From: JAVBLQ01 sp031553435
GTDB taxonomy: Bacteria > Bacteroidota > Bacteroidia > Bacteroidales > Azobacteroidaceae
DNA length: 11,377 nucleotides
NCBI GenBank assembly: GCA_031553435.1
Contig: JAVBLQ010000090.1
Span: 1 to 11,377, forward strand
Reading direction: 5' to 3'
Both the position numbers and the translations under genes were made by a program. This document shows positions 1-8,593 of the stretch, piece by piece. The notes under the pieces were generated by a model that searched no databases, had not been told where the DNA came from, and saw nothing but the letters and a program-made list of their open reading frames with translations. How positions within the stretch are numbered: the first letter of the stretch is position 1; each line of letters starts with the position of its first letter.

Positions 1-1
1 T

Positions 2-202
2 CCCGAAGCAATGAAAGCAAAATCACCTGAAGCCTACAAACATTTTGAAGAAATGCAAAATTTGTACAAACAGATTGATGATTTAGGTTATGAAGAAATA
101 CCGGCGAGTCTCTATGCTAAATGGTTAGACCATGTTGCCAAGTTAAAGGAGCAATCCGAAAAGGAAGAAAAGTCGATATTTATATTACGTAAATTGGATT
201 GA
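2..202 (+). CDS. C-terminal part of a small charged hypothetical protein
   Basis: I do not recognise this protein. The frame is already open at the left edge and an ATG lies at position 11, so it is either a complete 63-residue protein starting there or, more likely, the tail of a longer one. The likelihood comes from the residues just before the ATG (PEA), which echo the SPEA a few residues later. The visible part is hydrophilic, rich in Lys and Glu, and probably helical, with no signal peptide, membrane segment or cysteine. It ends in RKLD and a TGA stop. A strong promoter begins within a few bases of the stop, so transcription downstream is independent of this gene. No function can be assigned. 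Confidence 0.55.
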   Translation, partial: PEAMKAKSPEAYKHFEEMQNLYKQIDDLGYEEIPASLYAKWLDHVAKLKEQSEKEEKSIFILRKLD

Positions 203-205
203 TAT

Positions 206-236
206 TTTGTATGTTTCCAATTTTTCTATACTTTTG
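206..236 (+). promoter_or_regulatory. Bacteroidota-type promoter for a candidate small RNA
   Basis: TTTG at 206-209, then 19 bases, then TACTTTTG at 229-236. This matches both halves and the spacing of the Bacteroidota housekeeping promoter (-33 TTTG or TTG and -7 TAnnTTTG). Transcription would start near 241-244. No sensible reading frame follows, but a hairpin-rich stretch and a strong terminator do. Confidence 0.6.
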
Positions 237-241
237 CAATA

Positions 242-416
242 CAGTTGAAAATGAACGAATAATAGCGAAAATCAACTGCTGCGAATTCGGTGGAATAGCA
301 AAAAACACTTTTCCAACAAATTGAAAATCAGAACGTTGAAAACATACGTGAACCCTGTCGGGGTCACTTAAAAATCAAGCGTTTACAGAGAAATTTGTAA
401 ACGCTTGATTGTTTTA
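242..416 (+). ncRNA. Candidate structured small RNA, about 170 nt
   Basis: The interval between the promoter at 206-236 and the terminator at 373-410 has no credible reading frame; the only early ATG gives a 3-codon frame. It can fold into successive hairpins. CAGTTGA (242-248) pairs with TCAACTG (272-278) right at the predicted 5' end. TGCT...ATTC-GGTG-GAATAGCA forms a bulged hairpin around 277-300. TTTT and CAAC near 309-317 pair with GTTGAAAA near 335-343. GTGA-CCC pairs with GGG-TCAC across 348-367. The terminator stem forms the 3' end. I cannot match it to a known RNA family by eye. A 6S-like RNA or an unnamed Bacteroidales small RNA are possibilities. Confidence 0.45.
373..416 (+). terminator. 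Strong hairpin terminator with GAAA loop
   Basis: AATCAAGCGTTTACA (373-387) and TGTAAACGCTTGATT (396-410) are perfect 15-base inverted arms. Two further pairs, including one G-U, close on a GAAA tetraloop at 390-393. GTTTT follows on the plus strand. The minus side is also flanked by a T-run (the AAAA before the left arm), so it may work in both directions. Confidence 0.75.
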
Positions 417-941
417 AATCGGGTTATTTTGTATGGTTTTGTAAACTGAATGTAAACCATTTTATCTGCCAAATTCAATAAAACTTATACTGTTTCCGGT
501 GAAAAATAACGAGTAAAAAGTAACCGGAATCGCATGTAAAACAACATGTTATCTATAAAAAAAGTGAAGAAGTATTATTTAGATTTAATTTAATTAATAA
601 TAAAAAAACCTTACTGAAAGAATAATTATAACCACTTTTCATTGATTCTACTGTTGAGAATACCAGTTTCAATATATATTTATCAAAAATAAAACAATTA
701 TCATTATATTGAGATTTTAGAAAAAAATCAGAACAACCCTATATTTCTCATTCAAAACATAATAGATATGACTTTGTTTTAAATACAGGACAAATTTGTT
801 TTTAGATAAATTGATAACTATAGTTAAGAATTGATGGCTCGTAATTCTATTACTCTTCTGATCGCAATGACACAATGAGGCAAGATTGTGTCTAAAATCC
901 AAATTATTTTTCTGATTTATTCCTAAAAATGTTATTGCAAT
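417..941. other. AT-rich intergenic region with small palindromes
   Basis: No convincing gene is visible in these 525 bases. Three short hairpins lie at the left: ATGGTTT/AAACCAT (433-460), TTCCGGT/ACCGGAA (494-529) and CATGT/ACATG (533-548). Closer to the large gene are two perfect palindromes, ACAAATTTGT (790-799) and TAACTATAGTTA (815-826). I found no TAnnTTTG promoter in front of the gene at 942, so its promoter is either non-consensus or served by an alternative sigma factor. Confidence 0.5.
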
Positions 942-3900
942 ATGAAAATCAATCTATCTACACGATTGAAGGGAATAGATTATATATTCCGATTCATTTT
1001 ATTGTATCTTTTCAATCTGGGATCGCCGGCTTTCGCCCAATGGTCCGGAACCGGAACCAGTTCAGATCCTTTTCTGATAAACAATGTGACTGATTTAACA
1101 ACATTGGCTACTAATGTCAACAACGGAACTTCGACCTATTCAAGCCGGTTTTTTAAATTAACAACCAATTTGAATCTGAACGGAAATCCGTGGACACCTA
1201 TCGGAACTTCTTCGAGCAGATTATTTCAGGGAAATTTCGATGGAAATAATCATATTATTTCCGGATTAACTATTAATCTGTCGAGTACTGACAATATCGG
1301 ACTTTTTGGTTTTGCAAACGGAACGATACGTAATCTGGGAGTGGAAACCACTTCGGTGGGAGTGACAGGACGTTCGGCTACTGCCATTTTACTCGGATCG
1401 CAAAACGGAGGCAGTATTACGAATTGTTATGTAATGGGAAAAGTCTCCACCACTGATACAGGAGGCGGATTAGTAGGGAATATGGTTGCGTCGAGCAGCA
1501 GTATAAACGGATGTTACGCTTTTGTACAGATCACAGGTAGCGCCAACACGAATGGTCTCGGAGGTTTGGTTGGGGTACAGAGAGGAAATATAACCAACAG
1601 TTATACATTCGGTTCTGTGCAAGGAAGCGGTAATGCCGGTGGCATTACCGGAACAGGGAGCACGTCGGCTGTACTTTCCAATTCGTACTCTGCAAGCAGT
1701 GTGAAATCAAATACTCCGGCCCGTATCGGTGGTTTGACAGGAAATCAAAGCCAAACTTCAGCTTTGTTGAAAAATAGTGTGGCCATTAATGATTCGGTTA
1801 TCAGCGTTCCGGTATCTACTGCCGTAGGGCGGGTTTTAGGTTTCAGGAATAATATCAATTCTGCACTCAATAATTACGCCTGGGATAAAATGCCGGTAAA
1901 AGTGAACAACCTTTCCAAATCCGTTAATCCGAATGGTAATAATATAGACGGCGCCTCGCAAACATTGTCTAATTTGAAAAGCTATCCGTTTTATAGTACG
2001 ACAATATCTTGGGAGAATACTATCAGTACCGGAAATTCAGGTTCGGCAGTATGGAATATCTGGGATGATAATAGCTATCCTTACCTGCAGACACAAAGTT
2101 CTCCTGTTAATAATGTTTCTATTTCGGGAACAACCTTACAAGGAATCTTTCGTCCTGATGTAGCAATGGATAGCATTTCCATTTATGTGAAAAACGAAAC
2201 TATATTTACCCGCCTCGGAATAGCCAATGTGAATAACACCGGTCATACATGGACATATAGCGATCCAGCACTCAACATCAATGGAATTCTATACATTTTT
2301 GCTTATGAAACAGGAAAAAATTGGCCATCTTATCCCATATCGTATATCGTATGCAGTCTTCCTCCCACCTTCGATGTGATTGACGGGATATCTTGTACTT
2401 CGGCATTGAATCTGCAAAGTTGTATTACAAACCTACAAAACGCAGGAATAAACGATGTTCAGTTCAGCAAAGCAAACGGAAGTGCATTTGATGAAAATAT
2501 CATTCTTTCGCCAACAACTTATTCTGTTAATAATGTTCAAACTATTTATGCCCGGGTGACCAGCAACTTCGGTTGTCAAAGCTCGATTAAATCGTTTCAA
2601 GTGAAACAAACAGGTTCTCTGCTATTTAAAGAAGATTTCGGAAATAATAGTGATCCGGGAGGAACTTGTTCCAGTATTCCGCTGAACAGTAATGTAACTA
2701 GTTATATATTCGGTGGTAATTTATTCACCAACGGACACTACAATATGTGTTCACAGTTGAGCGACTTCTACAGCGACTACTGGTATTATGACGCAACAGC
2801 GTATGATCACACCGATCCAGGCAGGGGACGTTCATTGATCGTGAATGCTGATATTGATCCTGGAAGATTTTATACACTTAAAATTGACAATATATGTCCC
2901 GGATCGCACTTGTATTTTTCTGCTTGGGTATTCAATCTGATAAATCCCAATGCTCCAAATACCATTTTCTATGGTCCGAATACTTTTAATGATCCTAATT
3001 TGCTCTTTGTGCTCACGAGTGAAGACGGTAACACACTGACAACATATAATACTGGCAGCATTCCAAAAGTAACGGATTCTGCAAAAAATTGGCGTCCTTA
3101 CGGCTTTGAATTTGTTGCCGGATCGTCTTCGTCAATTACTCTTACGCTGTACAATAATGCACCGGGAGGGAATGGAAACGATTTGATGATCGATGACATT
3201 GAAGTTTACCTGTGCGCTCCCCCAATAACGATTGAAGGACAATCATCTTATTACTGTCCGGGAGAAACAGCCAATCTGACAGTGAAAAATCAGGATGGAA
3301 CCCCTATTGATCCCAGTTTAAAAGTCAACTGGCTATTCAGTACAACCGATGAGATAAACTCCACTACCCAATGGACTCTTATACCGGGACAAACCACAGA
3401 TCATTTGAGTATTACCATTCAGGAAGCAGGTTATTTGCGGGCTGTGGTAGGATCGGCAGCGTCTATCGATGCAGGTTTGTACAACTGTTGCAGCAATTCG
3501 GATCCAATCCGCATTGTTTCGACGCCTGACTTAATGTATTGGAAACAAAATGCAGTAGACAACAACTGGAATAATCCTCTCAATTGGGTTGATGCCAACG
3601 GGGTAGATTTGAACATTATTCCCGGTCTTTGTTCGGATGTTCATATTCCAGGCAATGCAAACTACTATCCGTCGTTAGACAGTATCAGTACGGAACGTAC
3701 AAGTACATACGGAGACCCCGTTTGCCGCGACATTACATTCCACTTCGGAGCAGAAGTTGCCAAACAACATCATCTGACTTACCGCAAGGCCTATGTACAA
3801 TACAATTTCGGGTATTACAACGGAAGCACTTATATGACCGATGGCGATCCATACTCAGCCACTCCGATGACACGTGGACGCTGGTATGCTTTAGCAGCGC

Positions 3901-5333
3901 CATTGAAAAAAATCGTTTCCGGAGACTTCTCCGTGGGAGGATTCCCGAATACATGGCAACAAGGATTTAAATCGAGTCCGGATCACACTTCCACATTGTC
4001 GGGCAACTGGTATAATCCCGAAAGTACGGTTGCACTCGAAATAGGAGCTCGTCAAAACTATGCCATCAGTATTTGGGCAGGCGAATATCTGCAGGGTGTA
4101 TTGGGAGAAGACGACCATACAAATCTCAACGAACTGAAAGGTATATTCCAAATGCCGTATTTCGAAGATGCGTTGATTAATTCAAAACATCGCATACATA
4201 CTTACATGCCGGCCGATTCAACCAGCAGGTTCAATTATTACTACTATAACAGGACAGGACTGCCGATTGAACCGAGCCAATACGATGATTTTCCTCGCGC
4301 CAGTGAATCTTACCGGTTTGTAATCGAAGGTAACGACAAAAAACCATTGCGCGATTTTTCATTCCCAGTGCCTGCAGGAACTGATATTATGGTTGGAAAC
4401 CCATTTGTCTCCTCCATAGATTTTGAAGATTTCTACAGTCACAACAATTCGGCTATCGAAAACTATTATCGCTTATTTGTTAATGATAATTTTGAAACAT
4501 ATAGCTTAGACACAGGTTCGCCGGAAGGTCTGACAAATTACATCTCTTCATTCCAGGGATTCTTTTTGACAACCAAAGGAAGCGGGACGGTCAATTTGCA
4601 TTTCCCGGTTTCATCATCTGTTACCCGTCCGGGATTTACCAGCCATATGTTGAGATCTGCAAGTAATGCAGTCAATGACATTATACGTATCAAGGTTTCC
4701 GATAAAAAAAGTAACAGTTGGGTAACTTTGGTGTTGAATGCCATCAAACCGGGTGCTGACGTTCAACAATTGTTCATTGTAAACAACGATTCGAGAAATG
4801 TTCCTCAGACCTACCTGCTCAATACTTCCAAATTAAAAAATGTCATCCAGTATGAATCAGGAAATAATATTGAAGTACCTGTCGGAATCATGAGCCAAAG
4901 TGCTGATTCGATGAAGATTACAGTTGTTATTTCAGAAGAAAACTATTACAACTCGCTGACATTGGTGGATAATTTGCTGAAAACAGAAACAAATCTGTTG
5001 GAAAAAAACACCTACTCATTCAAAAACGAACCGACCATAGGAGAACGCTTCCTGTTACGGATCAACAATTTGAATGTGCCCACCGGTATTGATCCTCATG
5101 AAAACAACGATCTGTTTGATGCTTATATTAAAAATAATCTGCTGCAAGTACGCGCTTCGGAAAAAATCTCTGAAATAGAAATGCTGACAATACAAGGAGT
5201 CAGATTGTATTCCTGGGATGCGGTCGATACTGACAATTTTACAAAATCCATACGGGTTCCGCAGGGCGTGTATATTGTCAGGGCTAAATTAGAAAGCAAC
5301 GAATGGAAAAATCGAAAAGTTATTGCACATTAA
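942..5333 (+). CDS. Large secreted GLUG-repeat protein with T9SS sorting domain
   Basis: This is a 1463-residue exported protein, probably attached to the cell surface or released. A signal peptide spans residues 1-32 (hydrophobic core, AFA before Gln33). Residues about 95-290 carry repeated Gly-rich units such as GGLVG and GGLTG together with NxxFDGNNHxISGL, typical of GLUG repeats that build a beta-helix. An Ig-like stretch follows near 395-465. Residues about 562-760 look like a jelly-roll or carbohydrate-binding-like domain ending in MIDDIEVYLC. A NNWNNPLNW...VHIPGNANYYPSL motif lies near 870-910, common in large Bacteroidota surface proteins. Residues about 1382-1463 form a type A T9SS sorting domain, with GVYIVRAKLES and a basic terminal strand. 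The role is likely adhesion or substrate binding; no catalytic motif was seen. A small membrane protein follows after 10 bases, probably in the same transcript. Confidence 0.9.
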   Translation: MKINLSTRLKGIDYIFRFILLYLFNLGSPAFAQWSGTGTSSDPFLINNVTDLTTLATNVNNGTSTYSSRFFKLTTNLNLNGNPWTPIGTSSSRLFQGNFDGNNHIISGLTINLSSTDNIGLFGFANGTIRNLGVETTSVGVTGRSATAILLGSQNGGSITNCYVMGKVSTTDTGGGLVGNMVASSSSINGCYAFVQITGSANTNGLGGLVGVQRGNITNSYTFGSVQGSGNAGGITGTGSTSAVLSNSYSASSVKSNTPARIGGLTGNQSQTSALLKNSVAINDSVISVPVSTAVGRVLGFRNNINSALNNYAWDKMPVKVNNLSKSVNPNGNNIDGASQTLSNLKSYPFYSTTISWENTISTGNSGSAVWNIWDDNSYPYLQTQSSPVNNVSISGTTLQGIFRPDVAMDSISIYVKNETIFTRLGIANVNNTGHTWTYSDPALNINGILYIFAYETGKNWPSYPISYIVCSLPPTFDVIDGISCTSALNLQSCITNLQNAGINDVQFSKANGSAFDENIILSPTTYSVNNVQTIYARVTSNFGCQSSIKSFQVKQTGSLLFKEDFGNNSDPGGTCSSIPLNSNVTSYIFGGNLFTNGHYNMCSQLSDFYSDYWYYDATAYDHTDPGRGRSLIVNADIDPGRFYTLKIDNICPGSHLYFSAWVFNLINPNAPNTIFYGPNTFNDPNLLFVLTSEDGNTLTTYNTGSIPKVTDSAKNWRPYGFEFVAGSSSSITLTLYNNAPGGNGNDLMIDDIEVYLCAPPITIEGQSSYYCPGETANLTVKNQDGTPIDPSLKVNWLFSTTDEINSTTQWTLIPGQTTDHLSITIQEAGYLRAVVGSAASIDAGLYNCCSNSDPIRIVSTPDLMYWKQNAVDNNWNNPLNWVDANGVDLNIIPGLCSDVHIPGNANYYPSLDSISTERTSTYGDPVCRDITFHFGAEVAKQHHLTYRKAYVQYNFGYYNGSTYMTDGDPYSATPMTRGRWYALAAPLKKIVSGDFSVGGFPNTWQQGFKSSPDHTSTLSGNWYNPESTVALEIGARQNYAISIWAGEYLQGVLGEDDHTNLNELKGIFQMPYFEDALINSKHRIHTYMPADSTSRFNYYYYNRTGLPIEPSQYDDFPRASESYRFVIEGNDKKPLRDFSFPVPAGTDIMVGNPFVSSIDFEDFYSHNNSAIENYYRLFVNDNFETYSLDTGSPEGLTNYISSFQGFFLTTKGSGTVNLHFPVSSSVTRPGFTSHMLRSASNAVNDIIRIKVSDKKSNSWVTLVLNAIKPGADVQQLFIVNNDSRNVPQTYLLNTSKLKNVIQYESGNNIEVPVGIMSQSADSMKITVVISEENYYNSLTLVDNLLKTETNLLEKNTYSFKNEPTIGERFLLRINNLNVPTGIDPHENNDLFDAYIKNNLLQVRASEKISEIEMLTIQGVRLYSWDAVDTDNFTKSIRVPQGVYIVRAKLESNEWKNRKVIAH

Positions 5334-5343
5334 GAAAAATGTT

Positions 5344-5628
5344 ATGAAAACAATATTAATCATATTTTTTCTGTTGTTATTATGGATTTCCTGTATTTCC
5401 ATCTGCCTTTCGGCAGAGCAACAATGGGAAGAAAACCCACAGATGGAGCAATGGGTAAATGATTTGAATAATGAAAATAAAAATTTCGCTCCGGGAATTA
5501 CTTCCGATGATCCTCCTATCGGAGGAACAGTAGATGTAAATGACAACAATGTTGTAATCTTCCTGCTTGCGCTTGTCGGTTATTTTTTGTACAATAAAAA
5601 AATAAGAAAAAATAAACCGGAAACATAA
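5344..5628 (+). CDS. Small exported protein with C-terminal membrane anchor
   Basis: The product is 94 residues, starting at ATG 5344; an in-frame TTG at 5323 lies inside the previous gene and is unlikely. Residues 1-24 form a signal peptide (long Leu/Ile core, LSA before Glu25) without a proper lipobox. A short acidic linker rich in Asn, Glu and Gln follows, then a Pro-Pro-Ile-Gly-Gly turn. Residues about 70-83 form one hydrophobic helix (VVIFLLALVGYFLY), and the protein ends in a basic tail (KKIRKNK). This shape, a signal peptide plus a short exposed segment and a basic-tailed C-terminal helix, recurs in small Bacteroidota proteins next to large surface proteins. The function is unknown. 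It lies 10 bases after the large T9SS cargo and directly before a terminator, so the two form a two-gene unit. Confidence 0.8.
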   Translation: MKTILIIFFLLLLWISCISICLSAEQQWEENPQMEQWVNDLNNENKNFAPGITSDDPPIGGTVDVNDNNVVIFLLALVGYFLYNKKIRKNKPET

Positions 5629-5638
5629 TGTTTCAAAT

Positions 5639-5679
5639 AAAGCGTGTGAATCTTTTAAAAATATCGGTTCACACGCTTT
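5639..5679. terminator. Bidirectional terminator between convergent operons
   Basis: AAAGCGTGTGAA (5639-5650) and TTCACACGCTTT (5668-5679) are perfect 12-base arms, extended inward by a T-G and a C-G pair. The plus strand ends in TTTT. The minus strand continues as TTTATTTG. It lies between the stop codons of the convergent genes ending at 5628 and 5705 and probably serves both. Confidence 0.8.
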
Positions 5680-5704
5680 TGATTGATATCTTAGACATGT
5701 AATT

Positions 5705-6235
5705 CTAAATCCTTAATCCTTTAAAAAACTCCCAAATAACAATTCCACTTGTGACCGATACATTCAACGAATGTTTTGTCCCGAATTGAGGAATTTCAAT
5801 ACAACCATCGCAAACATCCATCACTTCCTGTTGAACGCCTTTTACCTCATTTCCTAAAATGACAGCATATTTTTTATCTTTTTCCAAGCAGACATTTTCA
5901 AGCATAATGCTCGATTGAGCCTGTTCGATGGCAATAACTTCATGACCTTGTTTTTTTAATTCTAAGACCAGATCAACCGTGTTTTCCACATATTCCCAAT
6001 CGACAGTATCTTCGGCTCCTAATGCTGTTTTATGAATTTCGGGGTGAGGCGGAGTAGCAGTAATTCCACACAAATAAACGGTTTCAACCAGAAAAGCATC
6101 GGAAGTGCGGAATACGGAACCTACATTGTGAAGACTTCTTACATTATCCAATATCACAACCAAAGGAATTTTCGCAACGGATTTGAACTCTTCCTTATTT
6201 AGTCTTTTTAATTCGGTGATCTTTAATTTTTTCAT
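5705..6235 (-). CDS. SpoU/TrmH-family RNA 2'-O-ribose methyltransferase
   Basis: The 176-residue SPOUT-fold enzyme is predicted to move a methyl group from S-adenosylmethionine to a ribose 2'-hydroxyl of tRNA or rRNA in the cytoplasm. All three family motifs are present. Motif 1 is DNVRSLHNVGSVFRTSDA (residues 30-47), containing Asn37 and the catalytic Arg43. Motif 2 is ILGNEVKGV (126-134). Motif 3 is EIPQFGTKHSLNVSVTSG (147-164), with the Ser156-Leu-Asn158 core of the SAM-binding trefoil knot. It lacks an N-terminal substrate-binding extension, so it is the short form and the target nucleotide cannot be read from sequence. Only 9 bases separate it from the stop of the WD40-caspase gene, so it is probably the last gene of that operon, although its function looks like housekeeping. 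The terminator at 5639-5679 follows. Confidence 0.92.
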   Translation of the reverse strand: MKKLKITELKRLNKEEFKSVAKIPLVVILDNVRSLHNVGSVFRTSDAFLVETVYLCGITATPPHPEIHKTALGAEDTVDWEYVENTVDLVLELKKQGHEVIAIEQAQSSIMLENVCLEKDKKYAVILGNEVKGVQQEVMDVCDGCIEIPQFGTKHSLNVSVTSGIVIWEFFKGLRI

Positions 6236-6244
6236 TCTGATTTT

Positions 6245-8593
6245 TTATTTCTTTTTTATCCACACAACAGGAAAATCCTGATTTACAGAGTAACCGACGG
6301 GATATTGTGCTTTGTAACCGTTTTCCTGGACTATTTCCGCAACTTTATCGTTTACATAATTTCTGATTTGCAATGCTGAAACATAAGTATTGTCTTTCAA
6401 ATGAATATCTTTCCCTGACAATGCATTGAGTAAAGCTGCCGTAAAAATACCATGTCCGTCTTTGTGCGTTTCAACAGCATTCTGGTTGAACAGACTTGCA
6501 GCAATCAGATGTATTCCTGTGCTATGTATCAATTTTTTCATTACTGTGTGATGATCATCACCCCCACGAACTTTTATTCCTCCATCCATGATGTTAATGG
6601 CTGTACCTGACCGGCAGGCATCTAAAATGATCAACTGCTTTTGCGCAAATATTCTGGTAGAAAATTCACAAAGTTGCTGAAAAGACAACGCATTTTTGTG
6701 TAAACTTTGATAATCATCTCCATCCGTATCTTTTGTAATTAAAAAATAATCCAACTTATTATTATTTGATTCGGCTTCTTTGCCATGACCGGCAAAATAG
6801 AAGATAAATACATCTTTTGCACGGGCTTTCCGGGAAATTTCCGTCATGTATGATTCGATTTCATATTTGGCCGGATTTTCCAGGCATATGGTGTCTATTC
6901 TGCTATACAATGTGTTTGTGCCTTTAATAATTGCATCGAAAACGTCTCTTGCATCTTTTGCGGCATATGATAATTCTCCGAAATAAGGAGAAGAGCTGTT
7001 GTTAATTCCCACTGAAAAAAGATACAATGCCGGTTTGATGGAATCCGGATTTACATCTACTGTTCTCATCAACCGTTCTGATGCAATATCCTGTTGATTA
7101 TAGGCTGTAATTTTTATTTCATTTTTACCGGAAATCATCGGGATGTTGCAAGAATATAAAGTCATGTTCCGGTAAGGTTTTTCAGCAATAACGATACCCT
7201 TGTTGTTATATTTTTTCTCATTAACAGTTATATCCAGTTCTTTGATACTCAGGTTTTCATCAGTTACTTCAAAATCTATAAACAAACTGTCTCCTTTCAG
7301 TTGCTCGTTTATAATTTTAATAGTGGGATTATTATTGGATAGTATAAAATCAGGAAATTTTTCGTTGTCAACAAGAATGCGTTTGGCCAGATCAGGAGTA
7401 AATAATTTCCGATAATATGATTGGGCCGGATAGAAAGATGGTTCTTTGCTACGGCCATTGTTGAAATGAAAGCCGAGGTACTTTTCGGCGCCTTCGGAGC
7501 AATCATAGTAGCCTTGGGGGTTCCAGACGATCCATTCTTTCTCTCTAAAATAAAGGGCAAGCGCTTCTCTTTTTTCGGCTATATTATACCAACGAATTGT
7601 ATGATCATATAAAGATAATACCAGATATTTGTCGTCTGATGTAGCATTGCAAGCCTTAATATATGCCGGAGTATGAAAGGACATGCCATCCCCGCCAACA
7701 TAATTATTCCTTATTATAAAACTTGGACCTTTTTTCCCTGCAATATAAAATATTTCGTTTGAGTTCCAAAGTATTCCTGGATTATCCAAACAGATACATT
7801 CCGAATCTTTCATTTTCTCCGGATGCCATGATTGTATAAATTTCAATTGTGGAAAATAAAATTTTCTTGAAGCAAGAAAAGTCGGAACGGCTACAGATAA
7901 GAGGTTAAAGAAGGGATAATATTTTGTGTCTGATATATTTTGTTTGACAGAATTATATCTGAGAGCTAGTTCTTCCGATTTGATTTTTGAATTTTGTTTA
8001 TTTTGGGAATGTAATTTGAATCCAGATAATTGTATTATATATTCATCTTCAGGGGAAAAAAGCATGTCTGAAATTTTTTTCTTAGTTGGAATATTTTGAA
8101 TCAGGCTCCATGTTTGTGTTTCATAAATTAAAATATTTTTCCCAACATGTGTTATCGCCATTAATTTATTGGTATTGGGTATAAATTTTAGAAATTCAAT
8201 TTTTTTGGCATTGATTCCGGAGATACGCACCTTCATTTTATTAGATTTCACATCATAAATATAGATTGAAACAGACTTTTCCCATTCATAGCAGGTATAT
8301 CCTGCCAGTGCTATCGTTTTTCCGTCCGGAGAAATGGCGCATGCGTATAGAGAACCATCTAAATGGCCGATAGGCACCCGAAATGTATCCAACAGTTTTC
8401 CGGTTCCAACATTCCACAATTTGGCGGTTTTATCCATTGAACAAGTAAGCATATGCCCACATGTATCTAAAGAGAAATTTTTGATCTCATTTGTATGTAT
8501 GGAATCATTGATTACAAGGTGTAGTTTTTCATCTTGTCCATAAATATTTTGAAGAGAACAAACTATTACCAACAGAATAAATATTTTTTTCAA
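6245..8593 (-). CDS. Exported WD40-repeat caspase-like (C14) peptidase
   Basis: The 782-residue protein (numbered from the TTG start) has a signal peptide at 1-19, ending IYG before Gln20. Degenerate WD40 propeller blades fill about 25-350 (for example SMDKTAKLW at 52-60 and ISPDGKTIALAG). At about 355-373 is the signature WNPQGYYDCSEGAEKYLGFH, which in this protein type links the propeller to the protease. An Ig-like segment lies near 420-510. The caspase fold spans about 520-782, with catalytic His603 in YFAGHG and Cys660 in LDACRSG, both intact, so an active cysteine protease is expected. I choose TTG because the upstream stop overlaps it (TTGA) and GGAGG sits 5 bases before it; a GTG two codons earlier (8599) is the alternative, and no ATG is near. 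It is fourth in the operon. Export suggests it acts in the periplasm or at the outer membrane. The substrate is unknown. Confidence 0.9.
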   Translation of the reverse strand: MKKIFILLVIVCSLQNIYGQDEKLHLVINDSIHTNEIKNFSLDTCGHMLTCSMDKTAKLWNVGTGKLLDTFRVPIGHLDGSLYACAISPDGKTIALAGYTCYEWEKSVSIYIYDVKSNKMKVRISGINAKKIEFLKFIPNTNKLMAITHVGKNILIYETQTWSLIQNIPTKKKISDMLFSPEDEYIIQLSGFKLHSQNKQNSKIKSEELALRYNSVKQNISDTKYYPFFNLLSVAVPTFLASRKFYFPQLKFIQSWHPEKMKDSECICLDNPGILWNSNEIFYIAGKKGPSFIIRNNYVGGDGMSFHTPAYIKACNATSDDKYLVLSLYDHTIRWYNIAEKREALALYFREKEWIVWNPQGYYDCSEGAEKYLGFHFNNGRSKEPSFYPAQSYYRKLFTPDLAKRILVDNEKFPDFILSNNNPTIKIINEQLKGDSLFIDFEVTDENLSIKELDITVNEKKYNNKGIVIAEKPYRNMTLYSCNIPMISGKNEIKITAYNQQDIASERLMRTVDVNPDSIKPALYLFSVGINNSSSPYFGELSYAAKDARDVFDAIIKGTNTLYSRIDTICLENPAKYEIESYMTEISRKARAKDVFIFYFAGHGKEAESNNNKLDYFLITKDTDGDDYQSLHKNALSFQQLCEFSTRIFAQKQLIILDACRSGTAINIMDGGIKVRGGDDHHTVMKKLIHSTGIHLIAASLFNQNAVETHKDGHGIFTAALLNALSGKDIHLKDNTYVSALQIRNYVNDKVAEIVQENGYKAQYPVGYSVNQDFPVVWIKKK

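Noticed and set aside
433..548. Second small RNA made of three short hairpins
   Set aside because: The stems are only 5-7 pairs, and I found neither a consensus promoter nor a T-tract terminator to frame them.
717..902. 61-codon minus-strand frame in the intergenic region
   Set aside because: It is AT-rich, has no recognisable domain or signal peptide, and overlaps palindromes that look regulatory. Its codon make-up looks like random AT-rich sequence.
1225..1800. Repeated Gly-rich units as DNA tandem repeats or CRISPR
   Set aside because: The repetition is at protein level (GLUG units); the DNA copies differ and there are no regular spacers.
3629..3970. 113-codon plus-strand frame inside the large surface gene
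   Set aside because: It is a shifted-frame shadow of the real gene, rich in Arg and Cys in a way unlike the neighbouring proteins, with no separate start signals.
5323..5343. Upstream TTG start adding seven residues to the small membrane protein
   Set aside because: It lies within the end of the large gene and puts polar residues in front of a normal signal peptide that starts at ATG 5344.
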